Assembly: GCF_000717745.1 (NCBI RefSeq)
Contig: NZ_JOBH01000008.1
Location: 1-64,000, forward strand
Length of the DNA stretch: 64,000 nucleotides
DNA from: Streptomyces violens
GTDB lineage: Bacteria; Actinomycetota; Actinomycetes; Streptomycetales; Streptomycetaceae
Reading direction: 5' to 3'
The notes below the pieces were generated by a model. It saw nothing but the letters and a program-made list of their open reading frames with translations, was not told where the DNA came from and did no database searches. Positions 17,253 to 26,835 of this stretch are shown one piece after another (position 1 is the stretch's first letter; the number at the start of each line of letters is the position of its first letter). Made by a program: the position numbers and the translations under genes.

Positions 17253-19053
17253 TCAGTACGCGCTCGCTTTCACTGAACTACTGCAGCTGCCTGGAAACGA
17301 GTGAAGAGATATCCCGAGATCGACGGTGCGACGGCTGCGCTCCTCCACAACATCGAGCTGAGCGAGCTTCTCCTCGGTGCTGGCGAGGCTGACCTCAAGT
17401 CCTTCGATCTCGCCGAGCCAACCTTCCTGCCCTGCCTCTGTAATCCGGGCGATGAGGTTGTCGCGGATCTCGACGAGGCGGGGCCGCTGTACCGGGTCGG
17501 GGCGAAGCATCGAGCAGCGGATGCAGGTGTGTTCGTGGATGCACGGGGTTCCGAAGGCTCGCGCACAGATCCCGATCGACAGCTTGCGTCACTCGAAGTG
17601 TCCGAGGAAGGCATCCCACTCCTCGCTGGTCGGAGTGCGGTACTCCTCGCTGGGTCGAAGCGCTCGACGACGGGCGATGAACGCTCGGTGAGCTTCGATA
17701 ACCTCGGCAGGATAGATCGCGTTGTAGCTCATGGTGGTGTTGATATCGGTGTGTCCGGCGATGTCTTGGGTAATGTGCGGTGGCAGGCCGTTGCGGATGG
17801 AATCCGTGATGAAGATGCGCCGAAGGTCATGCGGGTGAAGTGGAGCGACTGACTGTCCGAGCCGGTCAGCCCCGTCGCCTCCAGCACGTCGTCCAGAGCG
17901 CTCACCAGGAGCTTGTCGGAGAACGCGGCGTTCTCTCCGTTGAGACACCACTGGAACAGCAGCGGCATCGGCGCCCTCCAGACCTTCTCGTCCTTGTCGT
18001 AGGAGGCCACGTGCGGGACGACGCCGGTGCGAGGATCGCGGACGCGGGTAATGATCGTGCTGAGCACGTCGGCCAGCTCGGGACTGATGAGGAGAAGCCG
18101 TTCCTGGTCGGTCTTCGACGGCGCGATCTGCAGCAACGGGACGACCTCTCCTGAGCTGGGCAGCTTGTACTGGATCAAGCTGTGATGGCTGGTCTCCTGC
18201 ATCTCCTCAATGCGGGCGCCGGTGTGCTGAAGGAACTCGATCGCTGCCCAGCCCCAGAACGCCCGCTGCTCCGCCTGCCCGAGGTTGCGCTTTCGACCGC
18301 GCTCATCGAAGACCACGTCGATCCCGGCTTGCGGGCCCTGGTGAAGGTCTCACCGAGCACGGCGAACCGAGCACCTGGAGGGGCTGCCTGGAGGGCAGCT
18401 AGGCGAACCTGGGCATCGTCGAGGAGCCGCTTAGCGGCGCGGAGACCCCTGCCCCTCGTTGTGGAAGGGCGCAGCCGGGCTGTGATGGGCGTGAGCCCGC
18501 CCCGCCCTGCCTGAACGGGTGAGAGGAAACGGGTTGATGAGCGGCCCGGTGCCCTCGTCACGGTGGAAGTCGTAGAACGTGCGCAGCACCGTCTCGCAGT
18601 GCGCCCGTGTATTCGGCGCATACTTCGTCCCGGGCGTCGACTTCCCGGTGACCGGGTTGGGTGTCCCTGGCGGAAGCCGCCGTTTCTGCTGCGGAACCGT
18701 CTTAGCTATCAGCCCTGCCCGCTGGTGACGCCAGTGCATGCGCACGGGCTTGTCCGCGATCTGCATCCAGCGTGCGACATCGCGCGCATCGACCCGGGTG
18801 GCCCGGTCCCAGAAGATGCCCACCCAGCCATGAACCTCCACCAGCGCAGCAAGTCCATGCCGTACGAACGGATGGTCGCTGCCGGCTTGTCGCTGGCCTG
18901 AAGTTCCGCGAAGAACGCTCGTACAGGCCCGACCACCAGGCCGTACTGGTCGAGGAGCTGATAGGGCTCCCAGGGATTTCCCGTTTCAACGAGCTCACCG
19001 ATTTCCGGCAGGACGAAACTGGGCAAAGTCCCGCTCGGGACCACCGTGCCCAA
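17253..19053 (-). pseudogene. Tyrosine-type site-specific integrase, multiply frameshifted
   Basis: Read on the minus strand from 19053, the pieces assemble into one roughly 600-residue recombinase. The N-terminal SAM-like region is FFAELQASDKPAATIRSYGM then LLRWWRF; the core follows a frameshift (ARDVARWMQIADKPVRMHWR, PNTRAHCETVLRTFYDFHRD). The catalytic domain has TGARIEEMQETS (first Arg), then after a one-base loss near 17850 HPHDLRRIFITDSIRNG (HxxR), AGHTDINTTMSYN (final His region and Tyr), and a C-terminal zinc-finger-like CIRC region with VEIRDNLIARI. Such integrases drive actinomycete integrative elements. At least three frameshifts make it inactive. Confidence 0.8.
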
Positions 19054-19078
19054 GCATGGCCGGACGCTAGCAGAGACC

Positions 19079-19250
19079 TCAACTGACCTGCGGCAACAAC
19101 TGAGTTAGTTCAGTCACCGGGTAGCGCCCGACCCATTCGGTGTACCGGCCCCGGGCGGTGGCCTGCGCGGCCCATTCGCCCTCGACTGCTGCACCGGTTG
19201 GCGTGAACTGCAGCCGAGCGACGTACTTGGTGGCCGCCTTCGTTCCCCTC
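19079..19250 (-). pseudogene. Short gene fragment upstream of the integrase wreck
   Basis: The minus strand reads TKYVARLQFTPTGAAVEGEW, AAQATARGRYTEWVGRYPVT and ELTQLLPQVS to TGA at 19081-19079, 26 bp before the integrase start. The composition is protein-like and the ending natural; the pattern resembles small proteins carried near integrases on actinomycete elements. No start is visible. Confidence 0.35.
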
Positions 19251-19435
19251 GCCGCATCAGCTTCTCACCGGGTGCGGGGTCAGTCGGCTGCCGGCTCGTT
19301 GCCCTGCCTGAACCGCGGGCGTCGGTGAGCGGGAGATCGGCGCGGGTCGTTGGCACCGCGTACGCATGCATCGCTCGCGGTATTCCTGCTCCTTGGGGCT
19401 GGCGTGGGAGCCGTTTCCGGTCATTCTGTGCTTAG

Positions 19436-20656
19436 TTGATCGGTTATGTCGATTGTGGGGGGATACTCTGCACGGATCCGGATCCGGGTCCGGGTCCGGG
19501 TCCGGGTCCCGGTCCGGATGAGGTTGGGTGGTCGGGGCTGCCGGCCAGGCATGAGTGGGTGGTGGGTGTGGGGGGATCGGCCAGCTCTGCGGCGGGTGAT
19601 GTCGTCAGTACGCAACCGGCGACGTTCACCATGGATCCGTTGCTGCACACGCCGATGCCCGGCGTGAAGGCGACGAAGGTGGTCTATCGGTCGACCAACG
19701 CGCGGGGAGAGGCCAACACGGTGTCCGGCACGGTGCTGGTTCCGGCCGCGCCCTGGCTGGGGAAGCGTCCGGTGGTCGGCTACGCGGTGGGCACCCACGG
19801 GCTGGGTGATGCGTTCGCGCCGTCGCAGGAGATGAGCAACGGTACCGAGACCGAAGCCTCGATGGTCTCCGGGTTGCTCGGTCGGGGCTGGGCGGTCGCC
19901 GTCACCGACTACGAGGGGCTGGGCACCCCCGGCCAGCACACCTATATGGTCGGCCCGGCCATGGGGCATGCCGTACTGGATGTACTGCGGGCGGCGACCC
20001 GGCTGCCCGGCGGCAGCCTGGCCGCGGACGCCCCGATGGCCGTGTGGGGCTACTCCCAGGGCGGCGCCGCCGCGGCCTGGGCAGCCCAGCTCCACCCCTC
20101 CTACGCGCCCGAACTGCCCCTGGTGGGAGTGGCCGCCGGCGGCGTGCCCGCCGATGTCCTGGCGGTCGCCCGGCACCTGGACGGCGGCGCCTTCTTCGGC
20201 CTGGCCGTCGCCGCGCTGATCGGCCTGGACGCGGCCCACCCGGAGCTGGACCTGAACGGCTACCTCAACGACGTCGGCCGGCAGTTGCTGCAGGACAACA
20301 AGGACGACTCGCTGATCGGCCTCGTCACCGGCTTCGCACTGAAGAACCTGGCCGACATCACCACCACCAACCCCCTCGAGGCGGCCGACTGGCAAGACCG
20401 GTTCGCCCACAGCCGGCTGGGCGCCACCGCACCGAGTGTTCCGGTACTGCTCTACCACGGCGAACTGGACGAGATCATCCCCTACGGGCTCGGCACCGCG
20501 CTGCGCGACCGCTACTGCGCGCACGGCGTGCCGGTGCAGTGGCAGAGCTTCCCCGCAACCGATCACATCACCGGGGTGCTGCTGGCCGCCGCGCCGGCCA
20601 CCGACTGGCTCGCCACCCGCTTCCACGGCCGACCACCGCTCACCACCTGCCCGTAA
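19436..20656 (+). CDS. Secretory-lipase-like alpha/beta hydrolase, N-terminus unclear
   Basis: Up to 406 residues. From [15 protein letters not shown] onward it matches secretory lipases (LIP family): [57 protein letters not shown], nucleophile elbow [12 protein letters not shown], acid in [12 protein letters not shown], His in [10 protein letters not shown]. The family normally has a signal peptide, but here the region before residue 50 is a Pro-Gly stretch coded by a hexanucleotide repeat after a TTG start. The true start may lie downstream, or the export signal may have been lost. It is followed after 46 bp by an EF-hand gene, suggesting one transcript and calcium-linked function. Confidence 0.8.
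   Translation: MIGYVDCGGILCTDPDPGPGPGPGPGPDEVGWSGLPARHEWVVGVGGSASSAAGDVVSTQPATFTMDPLLHTPMPGVKATKVVYRSTNARGEANTVSGTVLVPAAPWLGKRPVVGYAVGTHGLGDAFAPSQEMSNGTETEASMVSGLLGRGWAVAVTDYEGLGTPGQHTYMVGPAMGHAVLDVLRAATRLPGGSLAADAPMAVWGYSQGGAAAAWAAQLHPSYAPELPLVGVAAGGVPADVLAVARHLDGGAFFGLAVAALIGLDAAHPELDLNGYLNDVGRQLLQDNKDDSLIGLVTGFALKNLADITTTNPLEAADWQDRFAHSRLGATAPSVPVLLYHGELDEIIPYGLGTALRDRYCAHGVPVQWQSFPATDHITGVLLAAAPATDWLATRFHGRPPLTTCP
19474..19518. repeat. Hexanucleotide repeat (GGGTCC/GGATCC)
   Basis: About seven head-to-tail 6-bp units of the GGGTCC/GGATCC type code for alternating Pro-Gly at the start of the lipase frame. Unit changes would keep the reading frame but vary the linker length. Confidence 0.8.
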
Positions 20657-20702
20657 CCGGCCCCGCCCGATCGGGACAGACCACGCCCCTAATGGAGGAT
20701 CC

Positions 20703-21266
20703 ATGGAGATATCGGCTTTTCTCGACCAGAAACTCGCCCGCCGCTTCGCCACCTACGACAGCGACGGTGACGGCTTCATCGAACGGGAGGACTTCACCTC
20801 GGCCGTCGCCCGCACGGCCGAGGCGTTCGGCCATCGACCCGACTCACCGGCCCGGCAGCGGCTGCACGATCTGAGTCTGCAACTGTGGTCGCACCTGGCC
20901 AAGGTGGCCGACGCCGATGGTGACGGACGCATCAGCGAAGCCGAGTACAAATCCGCCTTCGCCGCCGGACTGCTGGAAACCCCCGGCTCCTTCGACGACG
21001 GCTACCGGCCGTTCCTGGACGCCATCATGAACATCGCGGACGCCGACGGCGACGGCAAACTCACCCAGGACGAGCACGTGCGCTGGACCGGCGCCCTGAT
21101 GAACCTGCCCGCCACCGACGCCGCCGAAGTCTTCCGCCGACTGGATGGGGACGCAGACGGCTTGATCACCACGGGCGACCTGCTGGAAGCCATCCGCGAG
21201 TACTACTTCAACGACGACCCGCAGTCCACCGGAAGTTGGCTGCTCGGCCCCCTCAAGCCCCGCTGA
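20703..21266 (+). CDS. Four-EF-hand calcium-binding protein
   Basis: 187 residues from the ATG at 20703 with GGAGGA six bases upstream. Four canonical loops are seen: [13 protein letters not shown] (near residue 19), [13 protein letters not shown] (near 70), [13 protein letters not shown] (near 115) and [13 protein letters not shown] (near 148). All have Asp at positions 1 and 3 and an acidic position 12 except the third (His) and fourth (Leu). The layout is that of calerythrin/CabC-type soluble sensors or buffers of actinomycetes, which bind Ca2+ in the cytoplasm. The gene is directly behind the lipase gene. Confidence 0.93.
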   Translation: MEISAFLDQKLARRFATYDSDGDGFIEREDFTSAVARTAEAFGHRPDSPARQRLHDLSLQLWSHLAKVADADGDGRISEAEYKSAFAAGLLETPGSFDDGYRPFLDAIMNIADADGDGKLTQDEHVRWTGALMNLPATDAAEVFRRLDGDADGLITTGDLLEAIREYYFNDDPQSTGSWLLGPLKPR

Positions 21267-21359
21267 ACGCACCATGCACACGCCGACAGCCGCCGCGGCA
21301 CCGCCAGACCACAGCAATCAATGCCCAAAGCCCGCGAGATCAGCAGTTCAGGAACGGGT

Positions 21360-22233
21360 TCTAAAGCGCGTTGCAGAAGGCCGTGATCAGGGCATTTCCT
21401 GTGTATGGGCGGGGTGCTGAGGGCTGAGCGGGTGTGGGTGGAGACGTTCACCGGGCTACGGGTCGATCGGTTCCGGCGACTGCTGAAAGTGGTCCGGGAA
21501 CGCGGCGGTGAGAGCTGCGGATGGAGGCGTCCGTGGCGCTTGCCGCTGGCCGAACGCGTGCTGCTGATGGCGGTCTACTACCGCACCAACCTGACCTGCG
21601 GCAGTTGGCGCCGCTCTTCGGGGTCTCGCCGGCCACCGTGTGCCGGGTGATCCAGCGTCTTGGGCCGCTGCTCGCGCTGGAGACTGTCCGGGCTTCGGCG
21701 GAGGGTATCGAGCGGTTATGGATCGTGGACGGCACGCTCATCCCGGTCCGGGACCGGTCGGTGGAACGTCCTCACGCAACTACCGGTTCTCGGCACACGT
21801 GCAGGTCATCGTGGATGCGGACACGAGGCTGGTGGTGGTTGCGGCCCACCCGGTGCCGGGCACCACGGCCGATGCGAAAGCCTGGTGCGACTCCGGCCTG
21901 GCCGGGCACTGCCAGGGAGTGACCGTGCTCGGCGACGGCGCGTACATCAACACCGGGCTGGTCGTCCTGCACCGTAAACGCCCCGGACGGCCGCTGCTGA
22001 AGGGCGAGGAGGAAGACAAGGCGAGCACCGCAAGGTCCGCGCGCGGGTCGAACATGTCCTCGGCAGGCTGAAGAACTACCAGATCCTCCGTGACTGCCGG
22101 CAACGCGGCGACGGCCTGCACCACGCCGTCCAGGCCGTCGCCCGCATGCACAACCTCGCCCTCGCCGCATGCCAGACACGCCAACAGCCCACTCCAGGCT
22201 GCCTGATCACGGCCTTCTGCAACGCGCTTTAGA
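21360..22233 (+). mobile_element. IS5-like insertion sequence with perfect 32-bp terminal repeats
   Basis: Left end 21360-21391 and right end 22202-22233 are exact inverted copies over 32 bp (TCTAAAGCGCGTTGCAGAAG and 12 more bases). The element is 874 bp, or 870 bp if the shared TC/GA edges belong to the flank. TA occurs at both edges, compatible with a short target duplication but not proof. The right repeat also encodes the transposase C-terminus. It abuts the terminator of the DinB gene. Confidence 0.88.
21405..22232 (+). pseudogene. IS5-superfamily DDE transposase, frameshifted
   Basis: The product is spread over several frames: ETFTGLRVDRFRRLLKVVRE; LAPLFGVSPATVCRVIQRLG with IERLWIVDGTLIPVRDRS (first Asp); NYRFSAHVQVIVDADTRLVV with PGTTADAKAW (second Asp region); and HRKVRARVEHVLGRLKNYQI (Glu), ending AFCNAL at TAG 22230. 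The domain order is a helix-turn-helix_4 plus DDE_Tnp_4 transposase. At least three shifts are needed, more than the single programmed shift some IS5 members use, so it is probably dead, though the ends could still be mobilised in trans. Confidence 0.8.
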
Positions 22234-22234
22234 C

Positions 22235-22288
22235 CGTCTCCTTCGGATCTTGCCGGGGCGCGGGGCCTGGCGGGATCCGAAGGAGACG
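22235..22288 (-). terminator. Terminator of the DinB gene
   Basis: CGTCTCCTTCGGATC (22235-22249) pairs perfectly over 15 bp with 22274-22288. It begins 2 bp after the DinB stop codon on the minus strand and touches the IS right end. Confidence 0.8.
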
Positions 22289-22290
22289 AC

Positions 22291-22800
22291 CTAGGCGCCC
22301 ACGGTCCCGTCGATACCCTCGCGCAGAAAGTCCGCGTGCCCGTTGTGACGGCCGTACTCCAGGAGTACGTGCACCATCACCATCCGCAGCGACACCTCCT
22401 CGCCCCATCTCGGTTGATACCCGGCCCGGTCGAGGGACTCAGCCTCCCGCTCGATACGGCGCGAGTTCTTCACCTCGGCCTCCCAGGCTACGAACGCCTC
22501 CTCCCTGGTCGATGCGCTCGCGTCGTACGCCACCTGGAAGTCGATCTTGTCGGACCAGACCATGGGCGCGTCATTGTCCTCGAACACTCGACGGAACCAA
22601 GCACGCTCCACCTCTGCCATGTGCCGCACCAGACCGAGCAGCGAAAGCGTGGACGGCGGCATCGACTGCTGGCGCAACTCCTCGTCGGTAAGTCCTTCGC
22701 ATTTCATGGCGAGCGTCGCGCGGTGGTAGTCGAGGAAGGCCCGCAGCATGTCGCGTTCGCTCCCAAAAATGGGCGGTCCTGTGCGAGTGTCGCTGGTCAC
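22291..22800 (-). CDS. DinB-like (DUF664) protein
   Basis: 169 residues from the GTG at 22800, which has AAGGGGAG upstream; ATG at 22830 lacks an SD. It is a four-helix DinB fold: LRAFLDYHRATLAMKCEGLT, LLGLVRHMAEVERAWFRRVF with the first metal His, and VLLEYGRHNGHADFLREG with the second His pair. DUF664/DinB proteins of actinobacteria include mycothiol-dependent thiol transferases and metal-binding stress proteins; the exact substrate is unknown. The gene is monocistronic with its own terminator. Confidence 0.9.
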   Translation of the reverse strand: MTSDTRTGPPIFGSERDMLRAFLDYHRATLAMKCEGLTDEELRQQSMPPSTLSLLGLVRHMAEVERAWFRRVFEDNDAPMVWSDKIDFQVAYDASASTREEAFVAWEAEVKNSRRIEREAESLDRAGYQPRWGEEVSLRMVMVHVLLEYGRHNGHADFLREGIDGTVGA

Positions 22801-23006
22801 TGGTTGTGCTCCCCTTATCCGTGCCTGCATTCAGGGCCAGTATCTGCTCCCGTCGACTGGCCCCGAACGTGGGCCGTCAACCGGACTTGACTGTCATCAC
22901 GGAGATCGCCGGTCACAGGAATCAGCAAGACTCAGCGGTCCACACGCAGCGTCCCAACTGCCCCTTGGTATCGATCATCTAGCGGGGACCCGCGCCAGGC
23001 CGGCGG

Positions 23007-23534
23007 CTACTCCGCCCGCCCCGTCTCGAAGTCGAAATCCTCCACGAAGTAGCTGTCGTGCCGGATGCGGAACTCCTTGAGCTCCTCCGGGCCGCGCTGC
23101 GACATCTCCGCGACCCGCTCGAAGTACTCCTCGCGCGGGGAGCCCGGGGCGAAGAGCATGAGCATGGACACGGGGTCGTCGGTCATGTTCTTGAAGGCGT
23201 GCAGACCGCCGACCGGCACGTACAGGAAGTCTCCCTCGCGGCCCGTGACCCACTTCTCGCCGTTGAAGAGCTCCAGTTCGCCGGAGAGGATGTAGAAGGA
23301 CTCCGACATCGCACGGTGGAAGTGGGTCTTCGCACCGGCGGACCGGGGGCCCAACACCCCCTTGTAGAGCCCGAATTCGCCACCGGTCGACTCCTGTGTG
23401 GCGAGGTAGCTGGTGGATCCGCCGGGCGAGGAGACCTCCGGCGGGGTGTCGGCCGAGCGGAAGGACGCGCTCACCTCGCCCTTGGCGCCGTGGTAGCGGG
23501 GCTCCGGGTACTGCATGTTCTCGAAGTACGACAT
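23007..23534 (-). CDS. Cupin-domain protein
   Basis: 175 residues from the ATG at 23534, preceded by AAGGAG. The cupin barrel is clear: motif 1 THFHRAMSESFYILSGELEL (two His, one Glu) and motif 2 LYVPVGGLHAFKN (third His). The C-terminus adds a charged helix (REEYFERVAEMSQRGPEELK). Small cupins of this type bind a divalent metal and act as dioxygenases, isomerases or sensors. No partner gene fixes the substrate. Its upstream region is interrupted by the left end of the IS701-type unit. Confidence 0.88.
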   Translation of the reverse strand: MSYFENMQYPEPRYHGAKGEVSASFRSADTPPEVSSPGGSTSYLATQESTGGEFGLYKGVLGPRSAGAKTHFHRAMSESFYILSGELELFNGEKWVTGREGDFLYVPVGGLHAFKNMTDDPVSMLMLFAPGSPREEYFERVAEMSQRGPEELKEFRIRHDSYFVEDFDFETGRAE

Positions 23535-23755
23535 CGTGTGCTCCTTGTCGGCAGGTTCACCACAAGGGTGCCCGCCGCGGCCGGGCACAGCATCGGGCCC
23601 GCGAATGATCGCCGCGGGCCCTCGGACGAGGTCCAACGACCTAGTACGGCAGTCAGACTTCGTTCCTGACGTGAGGTCAGCGCCTTTGAGCTGCAGAGAT
23701 TCTCGGCTCATTCGGTGGCGCGAACGAGTGCGGGCCGCTCCGTGCTCATCATGGT

Positions 23756-25105
23756 GTGACTCGGTCTGATCAAGAAACGGCCTGCCCGGCCACTGTAGCG
23801 GGAGGGTTCGAGGCGCGCTTCGCTGAGCTCGCCGGACTGCTTGCGCCCGTGTTTGCCCGGTGTGACCTGCGATCGAACGCGATGACGTATGTTCGTGGCC
23901 TGCTGATGCCGGGCGTGGCCGGCAACTGCTGGGCGCTGGCTCAGGCAGTGGGGCACGCTCGCCCTCACCGGCTCCAGCACCTGCTCTCGGGCGCAGTGTG
24001 GGACGAGGACGCCGTGCGTGATCAGGTGCGTGGCTTCGTCGCCCGCCATCTGGGAGCCGCCGGGGTCCTCATCTTCGACGAGACCGGAGATCTGAAGAAA
24101 GGCTGGGCCACGGCAGGAGTGGGAAGACAGTACACCGGCACGGCCGGACGGATCGAGAACGCGATCGTCGCGGTCTACTCCACCTACGCCACAGCGCATG
24201 GGCATGCGCTGACCGACCGGGACCTGTACGTCCAACGTGAGTGGTTCACCGATCCCGACCGCATGCACCGGGCCGGGTTCGAGGACGACCACATGTTCGC
24301 GACCAAGGGTCAGATTGCCCGAGACCAGGCCCTGCGCGCCCTGGACGCCGGGCTGGAACCCGCCTGGGCCACCAGCGACGAGGTCTACGGGCGAAGCAGC
24401 GAGCTGCGCGCGGTATTCGAGCAGCGCGGAATCGGCTACGTCTTCGCCATCGCCGCGACTTCCAGATCACGACCTCCGGGCACCAGAAGATGCGCGCCGA
24501 TGCGGCGCTCGGCCTGGTCGAGCCGCACGGGTGGAACCGGCGCTCGGCCGGAAGCGGCTCGAAGGGACCGCGCCTGTACGACTGGGTGTGGATCGCCACA
24601 GCCTCACCGCGCCACCACTTGCTCATCCGCCGCTCGATCAGCACGGGCGAACCGGCCTACTACATCGCCTACGTCCCCGACCACGACGTCTGTTCTCTGA
24701 CCGATCTGGTCGAGGTCGCCGGCACCGGTAAGCGATCGAAGACGACTTCCAGGACGCGAAACAGGCGGTCGGCCTCGACCACACCCAGGCGCGCAGCTAC
24801 CGGGCCTGGAAGCGGCCCACCGCGCTCGCGCTCGCCGCCTACGCGCTGCTGGCCATCGCATCGGCCCTGGCCAAAGCCACCCACCCCGCACCTGTCCTAC
24901 CCGACGACGCCGACCAGAAAGCGCCGGCCGACTGCAGCATGACCGCGCTGACCGTCCCCGAGATCCAGCGCCTTCTCACCGTGATCACACGGCGAATACA
25001 ACAGGCCCCGGACCTCGCGTCCCACCTGGCCTGGTCCGATTGGCGACGAAGCCACCGGGCCCGAGCGCGTTGGCACCACTACCGCACACGCACCGAACTC
25101 ATAAA
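23756..25105 (+). pseudogene. IS701-family transposase, frameshifted
   Basis: The GTG-start frame gives FEARFAELAGLLAPVFARCD, LLMPGVAGNCWALAQAVGHA, VLIFDETGDLKKG (first catalytic Asp) and WATSDEVYGRSSELRAVFEQ (second Asp), the hallmarks of IS701 transposases. Near 24455 the sequence shifts frame (RLYDWVWIATASPRHHLLIR, EPAYYIAYVPDH). Near 24735 it shifts again (IEDDFQDAKQAVGLDHTQAR with the Glu region, then LTVPEIQRLL and WHHYRTRTELIND). Two frameshifts make it inactive unless they are sequence errors. Confidence 0.85.
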
Positions 25106-25122
25106 TGACTGTGCGTACCAGG
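25106..25122. repeat. Degenerate copy of the IS701 end
   Basis: TGACTGTGCGTACCAGG resembles the outer right end TGACTGCCGTACTAGG (26897 on) with a one-base insertion and a few changes. It falls right behind the transposase coding region, where a simple IS would end. Confidence 0.45.
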
Positions 25123-25151
25123 CTGCGAGTTCGACGGCCGTATCAGATTCG

Positions 25152-25736
25152 TTACGTGCGCAGCGCCTGCGACAGCGCGTCAACGGTCACCCCCACGATG
25201 GCCAGGAGCTGCGCCGGGCTCGCCCCGGCCCTGCTCATGACGGCGAGCGACTGGTTCACGGCCGCCGCGTGTACAGCGAAGGCTTCGGCGTCCTGGTCGG
25301 TCAGTCGGCCGGCCTTCAGCGCGGTGCGCAGGCGCAGGTGCTGGAAGCCGAGCGCCTGCTTGGCGTGCGCTGCGACGCTCGGGCTCAGCACTGGAATTGC
25401 CATGGCCGACTGGGCGATCAGGCATCCATCAGGTAGTTCGGGATCGGCGATGCGCTCGAGGGTGACGTCGAAGAACGCACGAACAGCGGCAACGGGTTCC
25501 GAGGCCGCACGCGACAGGGCGGCGTCGTACTTCTCGCCGTAGCGCGCGGCGTAGAGATCCAGGCAGCGCAGGAAGAGCGTGTCCTTGCCGCCGAGGGAGG
25601 AGTAGATGGAACTGCGGTTCAGGCCGGTTGCCCGGGACAAATCGCCCAATGAGGTGTCGGCGTAGCCGTCGCGCCAGAACTGGATCATCGCGGCGTCGAG
25701 CGCCGTGTCCATGTCGAACTGCTTCTTGCCTGCCAC
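25152..25736 (-). CDS. TetR/AcrR-family repressor
   Basis: 194 residues from a GTG at 25736 with AAGGAG upstream. The N-terminal HTH reads ALDAAMIQFWRDGYADTSLG, DLSRATGLNRSSIYSSLGGK, the standard TetR fold; the rest is an all-helical ligand domain with DGCLIAQSAMAIPVLSP, as in the C-terminal domain of AcrR-type regulators of redox and detoxification genes. It is divergent from the hydrolase gene, with a near-perfect 24-bp palindrome between them, so it most likely represses both itself and the hydrolase and is released by a small organic ligand. Confidence 0.93.
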   Translation of the reverse strand: MAGKKQFDMDTALDAAMIQFWRDGYADTSLGDLSRATGLNRSSIYSSLGGKDTLFLRCLDLYAARYGEKYDAALSRAASEPVAAVRAFFDVTLERIADPELPDGCLIAQSAMAIPVLSPSVAAHAKQALGFQHLRLRTALKAGRLTDQDAEAFAVHAAAVNQSLAVMSRAGASPAQLLAIVGVTVDALSQALRT

Positions 25737-25789
25737 GCGGCACTCCTTGCCGATGCGTCGATGGTTCGGACTGTGTTGCGCACCATCCT

Positions 25790-25813
25790 ATCTTGAACCG
25801 ATCAGTTCAAGAT
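25790..25813. promoter_or_regulatory. TetR operator overlapping divergent promoters
   Basis: ATCTTGAAC and GTTCAAGAT are perfect 9-bp arms around a 6-bp centre. Each arm contains a TTGAAC that could be a -35 box: plus strand 25793-25798 with TTAGCT about 18 bp on, and minus strand 25810-25805. Binding here would block both promoters. Confidence 0.75.
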
Positions 25814-25896
25814 GTGTTAGCTTTCGAGCGCGATCATGACCAGGCATGGCACGCTGCACCGTCCCTACCCACACCTGACACCGACGGAGGATCCCC

Positions 25897-26835
25897 GTGA
25901 CCGGCCCAGCAGCCAGCACTCCGCATGTCTCCGAAAGCAACCCCGTCCGCGACCTGCCCCTGCAGCATCTGGCCGGATTCACTCACCGCTGGGTCGACGC
26001 GGACGGCGTCCGCCTTCATGCCGTCGAAGGCGGACGGCCGAGCGGCCCGGCCATCGTCCTGCTCGCCGGATTCCCCCAAACCTGGTGGGCCTGGCGAAAG
26101 GTGATGCCCGGCCTCACCCACCGGTTCCACGTCATCGCGATCGACCTGCCGGGGCAGGGCCACTCCGAGCGTCCGGAGGGCAGCTACGACACGCACGCGG
26201 TCGCCGCGCACGTCCACACCGCCGCGAAAGCTCTCGGAGTGTCGACTTACTCCCTGGTCGCCCACGACATCGGCGCCTGGGTCGCTTTCTCCCTCGCCCT
26301 CAACTTCGAGAGCCACCTGCGCGGGGTCGCTCTGCTCGACGCCGGGATTCCCGGTATCACTCTCCCGGAGGCGATTCCCACCGACCCGGATCGAGCGTGG
26401 AAAACCTGGCATTTCGCGTTCCACATCGTGCCCGACCTGCCCGAGACGCTGCTTGCCGGCCGCGAACGCGAGTACGTCGGCTGGTTCCTGAAGGTGAAGG
26501 CCCTGTCTCCCGACACGTTCGACGACGCGGAGATCGACCACTACGCGGCGGCCGTCGCCGTCGACGGCGGCCTGCGCGCTTCCCTCGCGTACTACCGAGA
26601 CGCCGCGGAGTCAGCGCGCAAGAACCGCGAGGCGCTCAAGCGGCGGCACCTGACCGTGCCCATCCTCGGAATCTCCAGCAGCCACGGCTCCGTTCCGGAC
26701 ATGGCCGCCTCCATCAGCCCATGGGCCGACAACACCACCCGAATCGTCGTGCCCGACGCTGGACACTTCATCCCCGACGAGCAGCCCGAAGCTATCGCTG
26801 CCGCGATGACAGACTTCATCGCCGACGGCGGCTGA
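25897..26835 (+). CDS. Alpha/beta hydrolase, epoxide-hydrolase/dehalogenase type
   Basis: 312 residues from a GTG with GGAGG upstream. Oxyanion-loop motif LLAGFPQTWWAWRKVMPGL and DLPGQGHSERP come first. The nucleophile elbow SLVAHDIGAWVAFS places Asp, not Ser, at the nucleophile, as in soluble epoxide hydrolases and haloalkane or fluoroacetate dehalogenases. A lid (WHFAFHIVPDLPETLLAGRE) follows, then the catalytic His in PDAGHFIPDEQPEAI. The GFPQ motif (HGXP-like) favours an epoxide-hydrolase-like enzyme. It is cytoplasmic and controlled by the adjacent TetR protein. The stop lies 50 bp from the outer IS701 end. Confidence 0.92.
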   Translation: MTGPAASTPHVSESNPVRDLPLQHLAGFTHRWVDADGVRLHAVEGGRPSGPAIVLLAGFPQTWWAWRKVMPGLTHRFHVIAIDLPGQGHSERPEGSYDTHAVAAHVHTAAKALGVSTYSLVAHDIGAWVAFSLALNFESHLRGVALLDAGIPGITLPEAIPTDPDRAWKTWHFAFHIVPDLPETLLAGREREYVGWFLKVKALSPDTFDDAEIDHYAAAVAVDGGLRASLAYYRDAAESARKNREALKRRHLTVPILGISSSHGSVPDMAASISPWADNTTRIVVPDAGHFIPDEQPEAIAAAMTDFIADGG

